A DNA stretch of 64,000 bases from Shewanella indica (lineage in GTDB: Bacteria; Pseudomonadota; Gammaproteobacteria; Enterobacterales; Shewanellaceae): the NCBI RefSeq assembly GCF_002836975.1, contig NZ_NIJK01000025.1, forward strand, positions 17,673-81,672. Direction: 5' to 3'. How positions within the stretch are numbered: the first letter of the stretch is position 1; each line of letters opens with the position of its first letter. Positions 27,398 to 36,352 of this stretch are shown here, piece by piece. The translations under genes and the position numbers were made by a program. The notes below the pieces were generated by a model that ran no database searches, had not been told where the DNA came from, and was given only the letters and a program-made list of their open reading frames with translations.

Positions 27398-27868
27398 CTA
27401 GCGGGTCAGGCGGTTTATCAACGCCTGATGCTGAGGGAAACGCTCAAGCAGTTCATCACGGCCGAACAGCTTGAAGTCATCGAAGGTAAAGCCAGGTGCC
27501 ACCATACAACCTACCAGCGAATAGCCCGGATTATTCATTGCCGAACCAAAAATAGTACCTTTGGGCACCAAGACCTGTGGCCGCTCACCTTTGGCCAAGT
27601 CCATCCCGAGTTGCGCCTCGGTCAGCTCACCCTGCTCGGAGAGCATATAGATGGTCAGCGACTCACCGCTGTGGAAATACCACATCTCATCGGCCGTCAG
27701 TTGATGCAGGTGGGACACTTCACCCGTCTTGAGCATAAAGTAGATGCTGGTCCACAGGTTACGGCTATCATCAAACCGGCTGTCCGAAACGAATGAACGA
27801 CCGAAATACCCGCCCTCAACATGGGGCTCAAGCTCGAGTGCCTGGATAACATCATCGGCGGTCAACAT
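27398..27868 (-). CDS. Cupin domain protein (DUF985/YML079-like)
   Basis: A 156-residue single cupin barrel. Conserved stretches are EPHVEGGYFGRSF, the metal-site-like HLHQLTADEMWYFHSGE and VLVPKGTIFGSAM. The family resembles plant seed-storage and epimerase cupins; activity is not established. It stands alone. The 205-base gap upstream of its end holds no gene that I can see. Confidence 0.88.
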   Translation of the reverse strand: MLTADDVIQALELEPHVEGGYFGRSFVSDSRFDDSRNLWTSIYFMLKTGEVSHLHQLTADEMWYFHSGESLTIYMLSEQGELTEAQLGMDLAKGERPQVLVPKGTIFGSAMNNPGYSLVGCMVAPGFTFDDFKLFGRDELLERFPQHQALINRLTR

Positions 27869-27941
27869 AAAAAACTCCTGTTATTAAAATGAGGGCAGGC
27901 TCCCTGCCCTGTGATGGATTGAAACTGACTGACTTCCCGGT

Positions 27942-28005
27942 AACTTTTTTTAAGCCCAGTAACTCTCTTTAAACTCAGTCACTCTCTTTTAAGCTCAATC
28001 TTTCG
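27942..28005. repeat. Degenerate 19-20 bp tandem repeat
   Basis: Three units of the form TAACTCTCTTTAAACTCAG follow one another between the cupin gene start and the end of the putative anti-sigma gene. A fourth, weaker copy runs into that coding end. No hairpin or terminator is obvious. Confidence 0.55.
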
Positions 28006-28007
28006 TC

Positions 28008-28760
28008 TCAGTGATTCTCTTTGACTTCGAGACTCTGCTCGAGACGCTCAAGCAAGGCTTGCCAGCGCTCGCTCTGCTCGCGATTAAGCGCTTGCGCATT
28101 CTCGGGCGCCGTAGCCTGATGGATAAAGGACTGCTGCTTCAGTTGCTGCTGGGCCGCTTCTTTCACCAGAGCCGCTTCATTTGGGCTCAAGGCCTTGGCT
28201 AAAGCATCCGGCAGCGTCAGTTGATAATCTGCAACTATGCCTCGTACCAGCACTGCCGCCTGCTCAAGTTCACCGGCTTCGATGGTACTTGTCAGCAGAT
28301 CCAATCGGCCGTCGATATCACTTGGCTGCGCGGCCAGAGCTTGCTGCTGCCTGGAGGCCATTCCCGCTCTTTGCTGCACACTCTGTTCTGCCACGGCGCG
28401 ATTCTTGGCAGCAGCGCTTTCTTGAAGAAGCATATCCTGTTGCTGAACAGCCTGTTCCTGAGGTGCCGCTCGCTTAGCGGCCATTGGCTGCGGCGCCGAT
28501 GCATTTCGCAGTTCGGGATTCAGAATAAACAACCCTGCCACCAGCATCACAGAAGCCGCTGCGGATAGGCCATATCTGTGCTTTTGCCAGAAACCGGGCG
28601 CCGGACGGATCACCTCTGGCGCTTGACAGCAGTTGTCCCTCGCCTGCTGCAGAATTTGCTGATCCAGGGCCAGAGGCGGCTGCTCGACAGCACCTTCACG
28701 ATAGAGCGCATCTATCTGCGACTCTGGTGTGGCAGCATCATCGCGTTTGTTCTCTGTCAT
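28008..28760 (-). CDS. Putative anti-sigma factor, single-pass membrane protein
   Basis: A 250-residue protein with a cytoplasmic N-terminal part of about 64 residues, one hydrophobic helix at about 67-83 and a Gln/Ala-rich, probably periplasmic part with helical C terminus. No zinc-binding His-Cys-Cys motif of the ZAS class is visible. Anti-sigma role is inferred from topology and from the ATGA overlap with the upstream ECF sigma gene. The region between 95 and 145 is Gln-rich and likely disordered. Confidence 0.65.
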   Translation of the reverse strand: MTENKRDDAATPESQIDALYREGAVEQPPLALDQQILQQARDNCCQAPEVIRPAPGFWQKHRYGLSAAASVMLVAGLFILNPELRNASAPQPMAAKRAAPQEQAVQQQDMLLQESAAAKNRAVAEQSVQQRAGMASRQQQALAAQPSDIDGRLDLLTSTIEAGELEQAAVLVRGIVADYQLTLPDALAKALSPNEAALVKEAAQQQLKQQSFIHQATAPENAQALNREQSERWQALLERLEQSLEVKENH

Positions 28761-29359
28761 TCAATGCTCTCCTGGGTCTTGCGCCCCAAACAGTCACGCA
28801 GGCTCTGATAGGCATAACGTATCCGGCTCTTGGTGGCCTCCAGCGTCGCCCCGACAACTTCACTGATCAGTTGCGCCGTCAGCCCGGACTCCTGATTCAG
28901 CAAAAAGGCTTCCTTCTGCACCTGGGGCAAGAGACCAATGCACTCCTTGAGCCAGGCGACCTGACGACTTCGCTGCAGTTCGCTATCCGGCTCAGCGGTT
29001 TGTGGGCCCAGCAGATTGGCCTGCGCATCCGGCTCATCCTCATCTATGCTGAGGCTGTCGACCGGTTTAACCGCCCGCACATGGTCAATCAGCAGGTTGT
29101 GAGCTATCCGGTACAGCCAGGTAGTAAACTTGGCGCTGGGTTGATAGCTCTGCGCCGCCTTGATCACCCGGCTCCAGGTTTCCTGATACAAGTCTTCAGC
29201 CAAGGCCATGTCACTTAACTGACGGACAAAATACCGGTAGAGTCCGCCCTTGTGTTTAAGATAGAGGCGCTCAAAAGCTTGGGCATCCCCGGCGGCATAA
29301 GCCAGCATCCAGGTCTCATCCTCTCCACTTGGCATTCCCGTCTGCCTTTGCTGTTCCAA
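28757..29359 (-). CDS. ECF-type RNA polymerase sigma factor
   Basis: A 200-residue sigma-70 family group 4 protein. Region 2 spans about residues 25-95 (LYLKHKGGLYRYFVRQ, AEDLYQETWSRVI, FTTWLYRIAHNLLIDH) and region 4 about 130-190 (LPQVQKEAFLL, SEVVGATLEATKSRIRYA). An acidic linker joins them. It lies 95 bases after the VWA lipoprotein gene and overlaps the putative anti-sigma gene, so the three are probably one operon controlling an envelope response. Confidence 0.9.
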   Translation of the reverse strand: MEQQRQTGMPSGEDETWMLAYAAGDAQAFERLYLKHKGGLYRYFVRQLSDMALAEDLYQETWSRVIKAAQSYQPSAKFTTWLYRIAHNLLIDHVRAVKPVDSLSIDEDEPDAQANLLGPQTAEPDSELQRSRQVAWLKECIGLLPQVQKEAFLLNQESGLTAQLISEVVGATLEATKSRIRYAYQSLRDCLGRKTQESIE

Positions 29360-29454
29360 ATTCTCTCTCCTGACCGGCAGCTTAATTGGTTATTGGGATG
29401 AGAGTTTGCCTCTACACCATTGGGCTGTAAAGCCCGCTGGCGCGACTCTGGATC

Positions 29455-31425
29455 TCAGTTTTGCCTACGCCCCTGTTCCAGTGGTTTAAATCCGTCGGCC
29501 GGCATAGGTTCAAACATAGCTTCGGACACAGATTCGGCTCTGGTTTTATCTGCCACGACTTTGCGTCCGGGCTTAAGCGCGCCTTGCCCGGCCAACAGCG
29601 CGGCGCTGCGAGCCAGGCTGACAAACTCATGTCGATAACCGTATGGGTCTTCGCCCTTGGCCGAATCGGCAAGCTCGGCGACCCGGCGCCAGTCAAAGTC
29701 ATGCAGATACACTGAGCCGTTAAGCAGTTGCCCAAGCCCGGCTACCGCCGCGGCGAAACGCAGATCATCACTGGCGAGCGCAAGCGACTTGTGGGCAGAA
29801 TCCAGGCGAATGCCGTGAGTATAAAGCTGGCTCTTGCTGTCTTTGCTACTCTCACTCAAGGGCGGTTTGGCTCGCAGTTTCAGATAGCCAAGCTCTTCAC
29901 GGCTGTATTTTTCCTTGCCGCTGACAGGGTCGCGACCATAGCGCAATGCATCGTTGGCCAGGTTATGTGAATCCGTAAGGCTGAGCTCATACAGGGCCGT
30001 CACCGCATGTCCGGCGCCCATTTCGGCGGCGTCGACCTTATCATTGTTGAAATCCTCCCGCTTGAGGGCGCGGTTTTCATAGCCGATGAGGCGATACTCG
30101 GCCACCAGCGCCGGGTTGAACTCGAGCTGCACTTTGACATCCGACGCTATGGTCAGCAGGGTACCGCTACGCTGCTCCACCAGAATTTTACGGGCCTCGC
30201 TCAAGGTATCGATATAAGCGTATTGGCCATTACCCTTATCCGCCAACTGCTCCAACATACTGTCGCGGTAGTTGCCTAGGCCAACCCCCAGAGTCGTCAG
30301 GCCAATCCCCTGCTGCTTTTGTTGTTCAACCAGTGCCAGCAGCTCCTGCCTGCTGGTCAGACCCACATTGAAGTCGCCATCGGTGGCCAGCAGAACCCGA
30401 TTTACCCCGCCACTGATAAAGTGCTTGCGGGCCAAACGGTAAGCTGTTTGGATGCCTTCGCCGCCATTGGTGCCGCCGGCGGCCTTAAGCTCAGCCAAAG
30501 CGGCGTCTAGGCTCTCTTTATCGGCACCATTGATACCGTCCAGTACGACGCCGGCCTCACCGGCATAGACAACTATCGACACCTTGTCCTCAGAGGTGAG
30601 CGTATCGCTGAGCATTTTGATGGCCGATTTCAGCAGCGGCAACTTGTCCTGCGATGACATGGAGCCGGAAACATCCATTAAGAACACCAGGTTGGCGGCG
30701 CCTATCTGACTGGCAGGCACTTCATAACCCTTAAGCCCGATACGCAACAGCATCTTGCCTTCATTGTAAGGCGACGGTGCCAGCTCAGTACTGATGGAGA
30801 AAGGCTCGCCTTTGTCCGGCTGTGGGTAGTTGTAGTCGAAATAGTTAATCAATTCCTCGACTCTCACTGTGCCCTTGGCTGGCAATGCTCCCAGGTTGAT
30901 ACTGCGCCGCATCAGGCTGTAACTGCCACTGTCCACATCGACGGAAAAGGTCGATAACGGTGTTTCGCCCGCCACCATGATGCCGTTGGCGATATACACC
31001 TCCGAGCCATTGGCAAGCACAGTGGCGCTGGGATAATTCACATCCGCCAGAGTCAATTCAGCAGGCACGCTCAAGCTTCTTGGCTGGACACTCGGCTGGT
31101 ACAAAGTCCGTGACGATGCAGCGCCGCTGACGGCTAACTTCTGAGCTTGCGCATGGGTTATAGCATTCGCGATATCCCGCCCGGGGTCTTTGCTTGGCAG
31201 CACAGTAGTTTCAACCTCAGAGGACTGAGGCTCACTCGCTTGATTGGCTACCTTGGGTGGCTCATGGGACTGCTGTGGCTGACAGGCAGTCAGCCACAAA
31301 CTGCCAACTAGAATGGCCAACAGGCTAAGATGATATTGGCGCCCAGCAATGGCGGCGCTTTGATTTATCCCCATCTTCCCTTTGGTACTCACCTTGCATT
31401 TGCCTGGCAACATTGTCGCCTTCAT
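29455..31425 (-). CDS. VWA-domain lipoprotein (YfbK-like)
   Basis: An exported protein of up to 656 residues. A hydrophobic segment ends in LTACQPQ, a lipobox with Cys near residue 48, so it is probably a lipoprotein. A von Willebrand factor N-terminal domain, a VWA domain with the metal site DVSGSMS and a C-terminal DUF3520-type region follow, as in E. coli YfbK. ATG 31425 has AAGGAG upstream; ATG 31374 would give a more usual signal peptide length. It is the first gene of the operon with the sigma and putative anti-sigma factors. Its role is unknown; protein-protein contact at the envelope is likely. Confidence 0.88.
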   Translation of the reverse strand: MKATMLPGKCKVSTKGKMGINQSAAIAGRQYHLSLLAILVGSLWLTACQPQQSHEPPKVANQASEPQSSEVETTVLPSKDPGRDIANAITHAQAQKLAVSGAASSRTLYQPSVQPRSLSVPAELTLADVNYPSATVLANGSEVYIANGIMVAGETPLSTFSVDVDSGSYSLMRRSINLGALPAKGTVRVEELINYFDYNYPQPDKGEPFSISTELAPSPYNEGKMLLRIGLKGYEVPASQIGAANLVFLMDVSGSMSSQDKLPLLKSAIKMLSDTLTSEDKVSIVVYAGEAGVVLDGINGADKESLDAALAELKAAGGTNGGEGIQTAYRLARKHFISGGVNRVLLATDGDFNVGLTSRQELLALVEQQKQQGIGLTTLGVGLGNYRDSMLEQLADKGNGQYAYIDTLSEARKILVEQRSGTLLTIASDVKVQLEFNPALVAEYRLIGYENRALKREDFNNDKVDAAEMGAGHAVTALYELSLTDSHNLANDALRYGRDPVSGKEKYSREELGYLKLRAKPPLSESSKDSKSQLYTHGIRLDSAHKSLALASDDLRFAAAVAGLGQLLNGSVYLHDFDWRRVAELADSAKGEDPYGYRHEFVSLARSAALLAGQGALKPGRKVVADKTRAESVSEAMFEPMPADGFKPLEQGRRQN

Positions 31426-31747
31426 AACATTTCTCCTTATTCGGCTGTTGTTATTGCAAACGGGCAGCAGAAGCAAAAGGGTTATCGAACCCACAATAAA
31501 TCTTGCAAATAAGCCAAAGCACTGGTGAATGATGGCTAAGAAACGCCAAGCGACCAAGGCAGATAAAAAGAGAAGAGCAAACGTGAAAAACAGAATTGCT
31601 TTCGACCAAACACACTTTTACCCCAAAAAAAAGCTTAAAATTTAGCTTTTGAGTCACACGTCACACAAGGCGGGTTTACAGAAGCCTAAAATAACGGCTC
31701 TTTTTTTCCGGCCACAAGCCGGTTCGATTTTCTGGAGCCCTGTCGAC
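31426..31747. other. Divergent intergenic region, VWA lipoprotein and SulP
   Basis: This 322-base A/T-rich stretch must hold both promoters. It contains the hairpin AAAAGCT-N8-AGCTTTT at 31629-31650 and no clear gene. An in-frame TTG-started extension of the SulP reading frame runs from 31649 but lacks a ribosome site and extends past the family's normal start. Confidence 0.45.
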
Positions 31748-33535
31748 GTGCCTCACATAAGCAATTTCAGAACCCAACTTTTTTCTTTGCGCCTAGGCCA
31801 TGCCCTGCGTGAAGTCATCGCCAAGGAAGGCTATAGTGGTAAACACTTTGGCCAGGATCTGATGGCCGGGGTCACAGTGGGGATCATCGCCATTCCATTG
31901 GCTATGGCTTTGGCTATAGCCAGTGGTGTTGCCCCTCAATATGGTCTCTATACCGCTATCATAGGCGGCTTTATCATCGCCCTTACCGGCGGCTCACGCT
32001 ACTCAATCTCTGGCCCAACCGCGGCCTTTGTGGTGCTGCTTTATCCCATAGCTCAGGAGTTTGGCCTCGCCGGTCTGTTGATGGCGGGGATGATGTCAGG
32101 GGGGATTCTGATAGCCATGGCGCTGCTGCGCCTTGGTCGCCTGATCCAATATATTCCCCAGTCGGTGACGCTGGGCTTTACCGCCGGGATAGGGGTAGTC
32201 ATTGCAGTTCTACAGCTGAAAGACTTCTTCGGCCTCCCGATAGACAGCATGCCGGAGCAGTTTGGTGAAAAGCTGCAGGTACTGGTACTGGCACTGCCAC
32301 AAACCGATTTTCCCAGCTTAGTGGTCGCATTGGTCACTCTGGCTGTGATGCTGTTGTGGCCAAAACTGAAATTGCCGGTACCGGCGCATCTGCCGGCCAT
32401 CATTATCGGCAGTCTACTGGCACTGCTGCTCGGCAGCTTTGGGCAAGAGGTAGAAACCATAGGCAGCCGCTTCCATTATCTGCTGCCCGACGGTAGCCAG
32501 GGCAATGGTATTCCCCCCTTCCTGCCAAACTTTGAGTGGCCTTGGTTGCAGCCCGGGCCGGATGGTGAACCTCTGGGGCTTTCCTGGCAGATGGTAAAAG
32601 CCCTGGCCCCAGCCGCCTTTGCCATCGCCATGTTGGGCGCCATCGAATCCCTGCTGTGCGCCGTAGTGCTCGATGGCATGACAGGTAAGCGTCACAGCGC
32701 CAACAGTGAGCTGCTTGGTCAGGGGATAGGTAATATAGTGGCCCCTTTCTTTGGCGGTATCACGGCTACAGCTGCCATCGCCCGCAGCGCGGCCAACGTC
32801 AAGGCCGGTGCCTTTAGCCCGGTATCGGCGATTATCCACTCCCTGGTAGTACTCCTGGGGCTGGTGGCGCTGGCCGGCTTACTGTCCTTCCTGCCGATGG
32901 CGGCCATGGCGGCCTTATTGCTGGTTGTAGCCTGGAACATGAGCGAAGCTCCCAAGGCCTGGCAACTGCTGAAAACCGCGCCGCGCAGCGATATCTGGGT
33001 ATTTTTAAGCTGCTTTTTCCTGACGGTAGCGTTCGACATGGTGATCGCCATCTCTTTCGGGATCATGCTGGCGGCCCTGCTGTTTATGAAAGAGATCGCC
33101 GAGATGACCCGCCTCTACGATATCAGCCACAATAAACGTTATATTGACCGGCCACTACCGGACGATTGGGTAGTACTTAAGATTAATGGCCCACTGTTTT
33201 TTGCCGCGGCGGAGCGCATCTTTGCTGAAATAGCGCAGATGACCCAGGATAAGCAAGTCATAGTGCTCTATATGGATGGGGTGTCCATTCTCGATGCCGG
33301 TGGTATGGCGGCGTTGAACAAGCTGATACGCAAATGCCAAAGTAACGATACCCGTTTGCTGGTTGCCGATCTGCAGTTCCAGCCAATCCGGACCCTGGCC
33401 AAGGCCAAGGTACAGCCTATCGAAGGTGTGCTCAAGTTCTATCCCACTTTGAGAGAGCTGATTGAAGAACAGGTGCCGCTCAGCATAGATGGTCAAACTA
33501 GCGCAGAAACTGCCCAGAGCAAACCGGCGCAATAG
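31748..33535 (+). CDS. SulP family anion transporter with STAS domain
   Basis: A 595-residue SLC26/SulP inner-membrane transporter for sulfate, bicarbonate or related anions. About 12-14 helices occupy residues 30-440, with the family signature region DLMAGVTVGIIAIPLAMALA and GLYTAIIGGF at the start. A cytoplasmic STAS domain occupies about 450-570 (VVLKINGPLFFAAAERI, YMDGVSILDAGGMAAL). I used GTG 31748, which has GGAG ten bases upstream. No carbonic anhydrase or sulfate assimilation gene is adjacent, so the substrate is open. Confidence 0.9.
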   Translation: MPHISNFRTQLFSLRLGHALREVIAKEGYSGKHFGQDLMAGVTVGIIAIPLAMALAIASGVAPQYGLYTAIIGGFIIALTGGSRYSISGPTAAFVVLLYPIAQEFGLAGLLMAGMMSGGILIAMALLRLGRLIQYIPQSVTLGFTAGIGVVIAVLQLKDFFGLPIDSMPEQFGEKLQVLVLALPQTDFPSLVVALVTLAVMLLWPKLKLPVPAHLPAIIIGSLLALLLGSFGQEVETIGSRFHYLLPDGSQGNGIPPFLPNFEWPWLQPGPDGEPLGLSWQMVKALAPAAFAIAMLGAIESLLCAVVLDGMTGKRHSANSELLGQGIGNIVAPFFGGITATAAIARSAANVKAGAFSPVSAIIHSLVVLLGLVALAGLLSFLPMAAMAALLLVVAWNMSEAPKAWQLLKTAPRSDIWVFLSCFFLTVAFDMVIAISFGIMLAALLFMKEIAEMTRLYDISHNKRYIDRPLPDDWVVLKINGPLFFAAAERIFAEIAQMTQDKQVIVLYMDGVSILDAGGMAALNKLIRKCQSNDTRLLVADLQFQPIRTLAKAKVQPIEGVLKFYPTLRELIEEQVPLSIDGQTSAETAQSKPAQ

Positions 33536-33766
33536 CACTATTGATCATTGATTATACCTTCACGCGCCCGGTCTTATCCGGGCGCTCGCTTATCCCGCCA
33601 AAGTAATAACCATCGCAAACTACTGACACAATTGTAAGAGATTGGCTATCCCCCCACTTAAGCCAATCTGCTAGTATGCGCGCTGATAAAAAGGGCGTTG
33701 ATTAAAAAGCACAGGATAAAAAAGGCGCAATATTGAATTGCCGCCGTACATTGCAAAGGACTGGGA

Positions 33767-34852
33767 ATGCAAGCCAAACAAACAAAGCTCTGTAACCTGT
33801 TAAAGCTGGTTGCCGGGCTGGGGCTATTCAGCCTGAGCCAACTGGCGCAGGCTAATGAGGATAAAACAGAAGCGGAGATCCGCTGGCAAACACTTAGCCC
33901 GATAGCCAACCTGTATCTGAGTCAAGCCAACGCGGAAGACTTCATCGCCCAAGGGGATAATGAAAAAAGCCGCTACAACAACTACGCCGGTGCCCTCGCC
34001 TATTACCTAATGGCCACAGAACGCGATAGCAGCAATATCTGGGCGCCCTATCAAGCCGCCGGTACTCTGGCAATGCTGGAACTTAAAGACCAGGCTATCG
34101 AAATGCTGCAACTGGCCGACAGCCGCGGCCTGTGGCAACAGATAATGCTTGAGGAAGACGACGAACTTAACGCCATCAGAGACTCGGATGAGTACCGCGC
34201 CGTGCTGGAAAAGGTTAAACGTCGTTATCCTCAGCATGCAAAAGATGCCGGTACAGCTTATATCCACCACCCTCATGGGACAGCCCCTGAAGGTGGCTGG
34301 CCTGTGCTAGTCTGGTTATCCGGCTATGGCACAGAAGGCAGCAACAGCACCCATATGGCCGAACTGCTGACGAGTGAACGGGCAATATTTATCGGCATCA
34401 ACGGCACGGAAAAGCTCAATGAGCACAGCTTCCGCTGGGCCACAACAGAAACCGAGTCCAGTCACCGGGCGGTGCAGCAGGCTTTAGCCCTGGCGGCAAA
34501 GACCAGCCCTGTCAACAAGCAGAAAGTAGCACTGATGGGCTTTTCCCAGGGTGCCCTTCACAGCGCTCACCTGCTGGCCAAACACCCGAATGATTATGTC
34601 GGCGCCCTGCTATTGTCTGCAGGCGGCATGCAAACCGAGCTCAAAACTTCGGCCCCCGCCGGTAAGCGACTGGTCATCTCATACGGCGAACAGGAACACA
34701 GCAGTAATCTGGCGCTGGATAAACAGCTGGAACAATTTTTTAGCCTGGATAATCAACTGCAGCTCAAACCGCATCAGGGCGGACATTTCTTTGATGATGC
34801 CTGGCAGCAGAAATACCCGGATTATGTCAATTTCGTATTGGAACTCAATTAA
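33767..34852 (+). CDS. Exported alpha/beta-hydrolase, esterase-like
   Basis: A 361-residue protein with a signal peptide ending near residue 29 (AQA-N). An N-terminal helical TPR-like part (about 45-155, including NYAGALAYYLMA) is followed by a carboxylesterase-type domain. The nucleophile is the Ser of GFSQG (about 262), and the catalytic His is likely in GGHFFDD near the C terminus. The substrate is unknown. It ends ten bases before the SPFH gene, so they are probably one operon. Confidence 0.78.
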   Translation: MQAKQTKLCNLLKLVAGLGLFSLSQLAQANEDKTEAEIRWQTLSPIANLYLSQANAEDFIAQGDNEKSRYNNYAGALAYYLMATERDSSNIWAPYQAAGTLAMLELKDQAIEMLQLADSRGLWQQIMLEEDDELNAIRDSDEYRAVLEKVKRRYPQHAKDAGTAYIHHPHGTAPEGGWPVLVWLSGYGTEGSNSTHMAELLTSERAIFIGINGTEKLNEHSFRWATTETESSHRAVQQALALAAKTSPVNKQKVALMGFSQGALHSAHLLAKHPNDYVGALLLSAGGMQTELKTSAPAGKRLVISYGEQEHSSNLALDKQLEQFFSLDNQLQLKPHQGGHFFDDAWQQKYPDYVNFVLELN

Positions 34853-34862
34853 GGAAGATTAG

Positions 34863-36254
34863 ATGGAACTGAAAAGTACCTCAGGTTTTAAATCCTATTT
34901 TACCCCCAAGCGCATTCTGATAGGGGTGGGCATATTGGCGGCCCTGGGTATTGCCCAAAGCTCAGTATTGATGACAGATGCCGGTTACACCTATGTGCAT
35001 CAGAACAATGTTACCGGCTCTTTGGATGTGTTTACCGAGCCCGGCATCCACTTTCGCATGCCGTTTCTGTCGAAAATAACCCGCTATGATCAGGTCGTTA
35101 CCGTCTCCTTTGGCAACAATCAAGGTGAGGTGTTCTACCAACGTCTGCCGGCGCTGCAGGTACGCTTTGCCGATACGTACACGGGCCAGGTACCGGCCAC
35201 TTTCCGCTTTAAGCTGTCTTATGATCCCGAGCAGCTCAAGACCATGCATCGGGAGTTTCGCTCCAACGACAACCTGATTGACACCATGTTGATCAAAAAC
35301 GCCCGCAACGTCACCGTGATCACCTCAACCCAATATACCGGCGAGGAGTTTTTCCAGGGCGGCCTCAATCAGTTCAAGGCACAACTGTCGGATCAGCTCA
35401 GCAACGGTATCTATACCACTGAGCGACGCCAGGTTGAAGTCGAGCAGGTGGATCTGGTGCCGGTGGGCTTCGATCAGGAAGATTCCAACAAGCTGCAAGC
35501 CACCAAGCAATTGGTGTGGAAGACAGTGCCTATTACCGACAAGAGCGGTAATCCGGTACGTCAGGATAACCCGCTAAAACATTATGGCATCACGGTCACC
35601 CAGGTCACTATCGGCGATCCCAAGCCGGAAGATCAACTGGACAAGCTATTGACCGACAAGAAAAAACTGGTTGCCGAACGGATCCGTACCATTCAAGAGC
35701 AGGAAACCTCCAAGGCCCAGGCCAAGACGGAGCAGCTGCGCAAAGAGATCCAGCGTACCCGCGAAGTACAGGATGCCCAGCGTGCCAAGGAGCTGGCGGT
35801 TATTGCCCAGCAAAAAGAGGTTGAAGTGGCGCGGCAAATCGCCGAGCGTGAACTGGTGGAAGAACGCAAGAAGAAAGATATCGCTACCCTGAGCAAGGCC
35901 AAGGAGCTGGAAATCGCCCAGGCCAACCTGGAGATCCAGAAAGCCAACTCGGCCTCGGCCATGTTTGAGGCCAAGGCGATCCGTGAAAAAGGGATAGCCG
36001 AAGCCGACGTACTGGCGGCGAAATACAAGGCATTGGGTGCTCATGAGAAAGTGTATCTGGCCGAGCTGAACCGGGATGTAGCCAACGCCCTGTATCAGAA
36101 CCTGCCCAACTTCAAGGTGGATATGCCGAAGAACTATATCAACGGCAGTGGCGGCAACGGCATGACCTCCAATCTGGACGTGATCACCGGCTTGTCGGCG
36201 TTGGGACTGATGGAAAAAAGCACCGCCCTTGGCAGTAAAGCATCCGCCAAATAA
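34863..36254 (+). CDS. SPFH/band-7 membrane protein
   Basis: A 463-residue protein with one N-terminal transmembrane helix (about 17-37), an SPFH domain (about 40-230) and a long charged coiled coil (about 255-390) rich in Glu/Lys/Arg. The C terminus is hydrophobic and Gly-containing. It resembles flotillin/HflK-like scaffolds that organise membrane protein complexes. The ribosome site is GGAAG. It follows the esterase-like gene closely and is ended by a hairpin terminator. Confidence 0.88.
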   Translation: MELKSTSGFKSYFTPKRILIGVGILAALGIAQSSVLMTDAGYTYVHQNNVTGSLDVFTEPGIHFRMPFLSKITRYDQVVTVSFGNNQGEVFYQRLPALQVRFADTYTGQVPATFRFKLSYDPEQLKTMHREFRSNDNLIDTMLIKNARNVTVITSTQYTGEEFFQGGLNQFKAQLSDQLSNGIYTTERRQVEVEQVDLVPVGFDQEDSNKLQATKQLVWKTVPITDKSGNPVRQDNPLKHYGITVTQVTIGDPKPEDQLDKLLTDKKKLVAERIRTIQEQETSKAQAKTEQLRKEIQRTREVQDAQRAKELAVIAQQKEVEVARQIAERELVEERKKKDIATLSKAKELEIAQANLEIQKANSASAMFEAKAIREKGIAEADVLAAKYKALGAHEKVYLAELNRDVANALYQNLPNFKVDMPKNYINGSGGNGMTSNLDVITGLSALGLMEKSTALGSKASAK

Positions 36255-36279
36255 CAGGCTGGTTAGAAAGTCAATTTTA

Positions 36280-36301
36280 GGGAGGCTCGGTCTCCCTTTT
36301 T
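36280..36301 (+). terminator. Terminator after the SPFH gene
   Basis: GGGAG-GCTCGGT-CTCCC hairpin followed by TTTTT. Confidence 0.8.
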
Positions 36302-36352
36302 ATTCGCCTTCATTTCAGGTCATACTGATATGCCCAACCGCAAGGAGGCCTT

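Noticed and set aside
33564..33585. Terminator after the SulP gene (GCGCCCGG hairpin)
   Set aside because: A strong stem is present but no T run follows, so rho-independent termination is doubtful.
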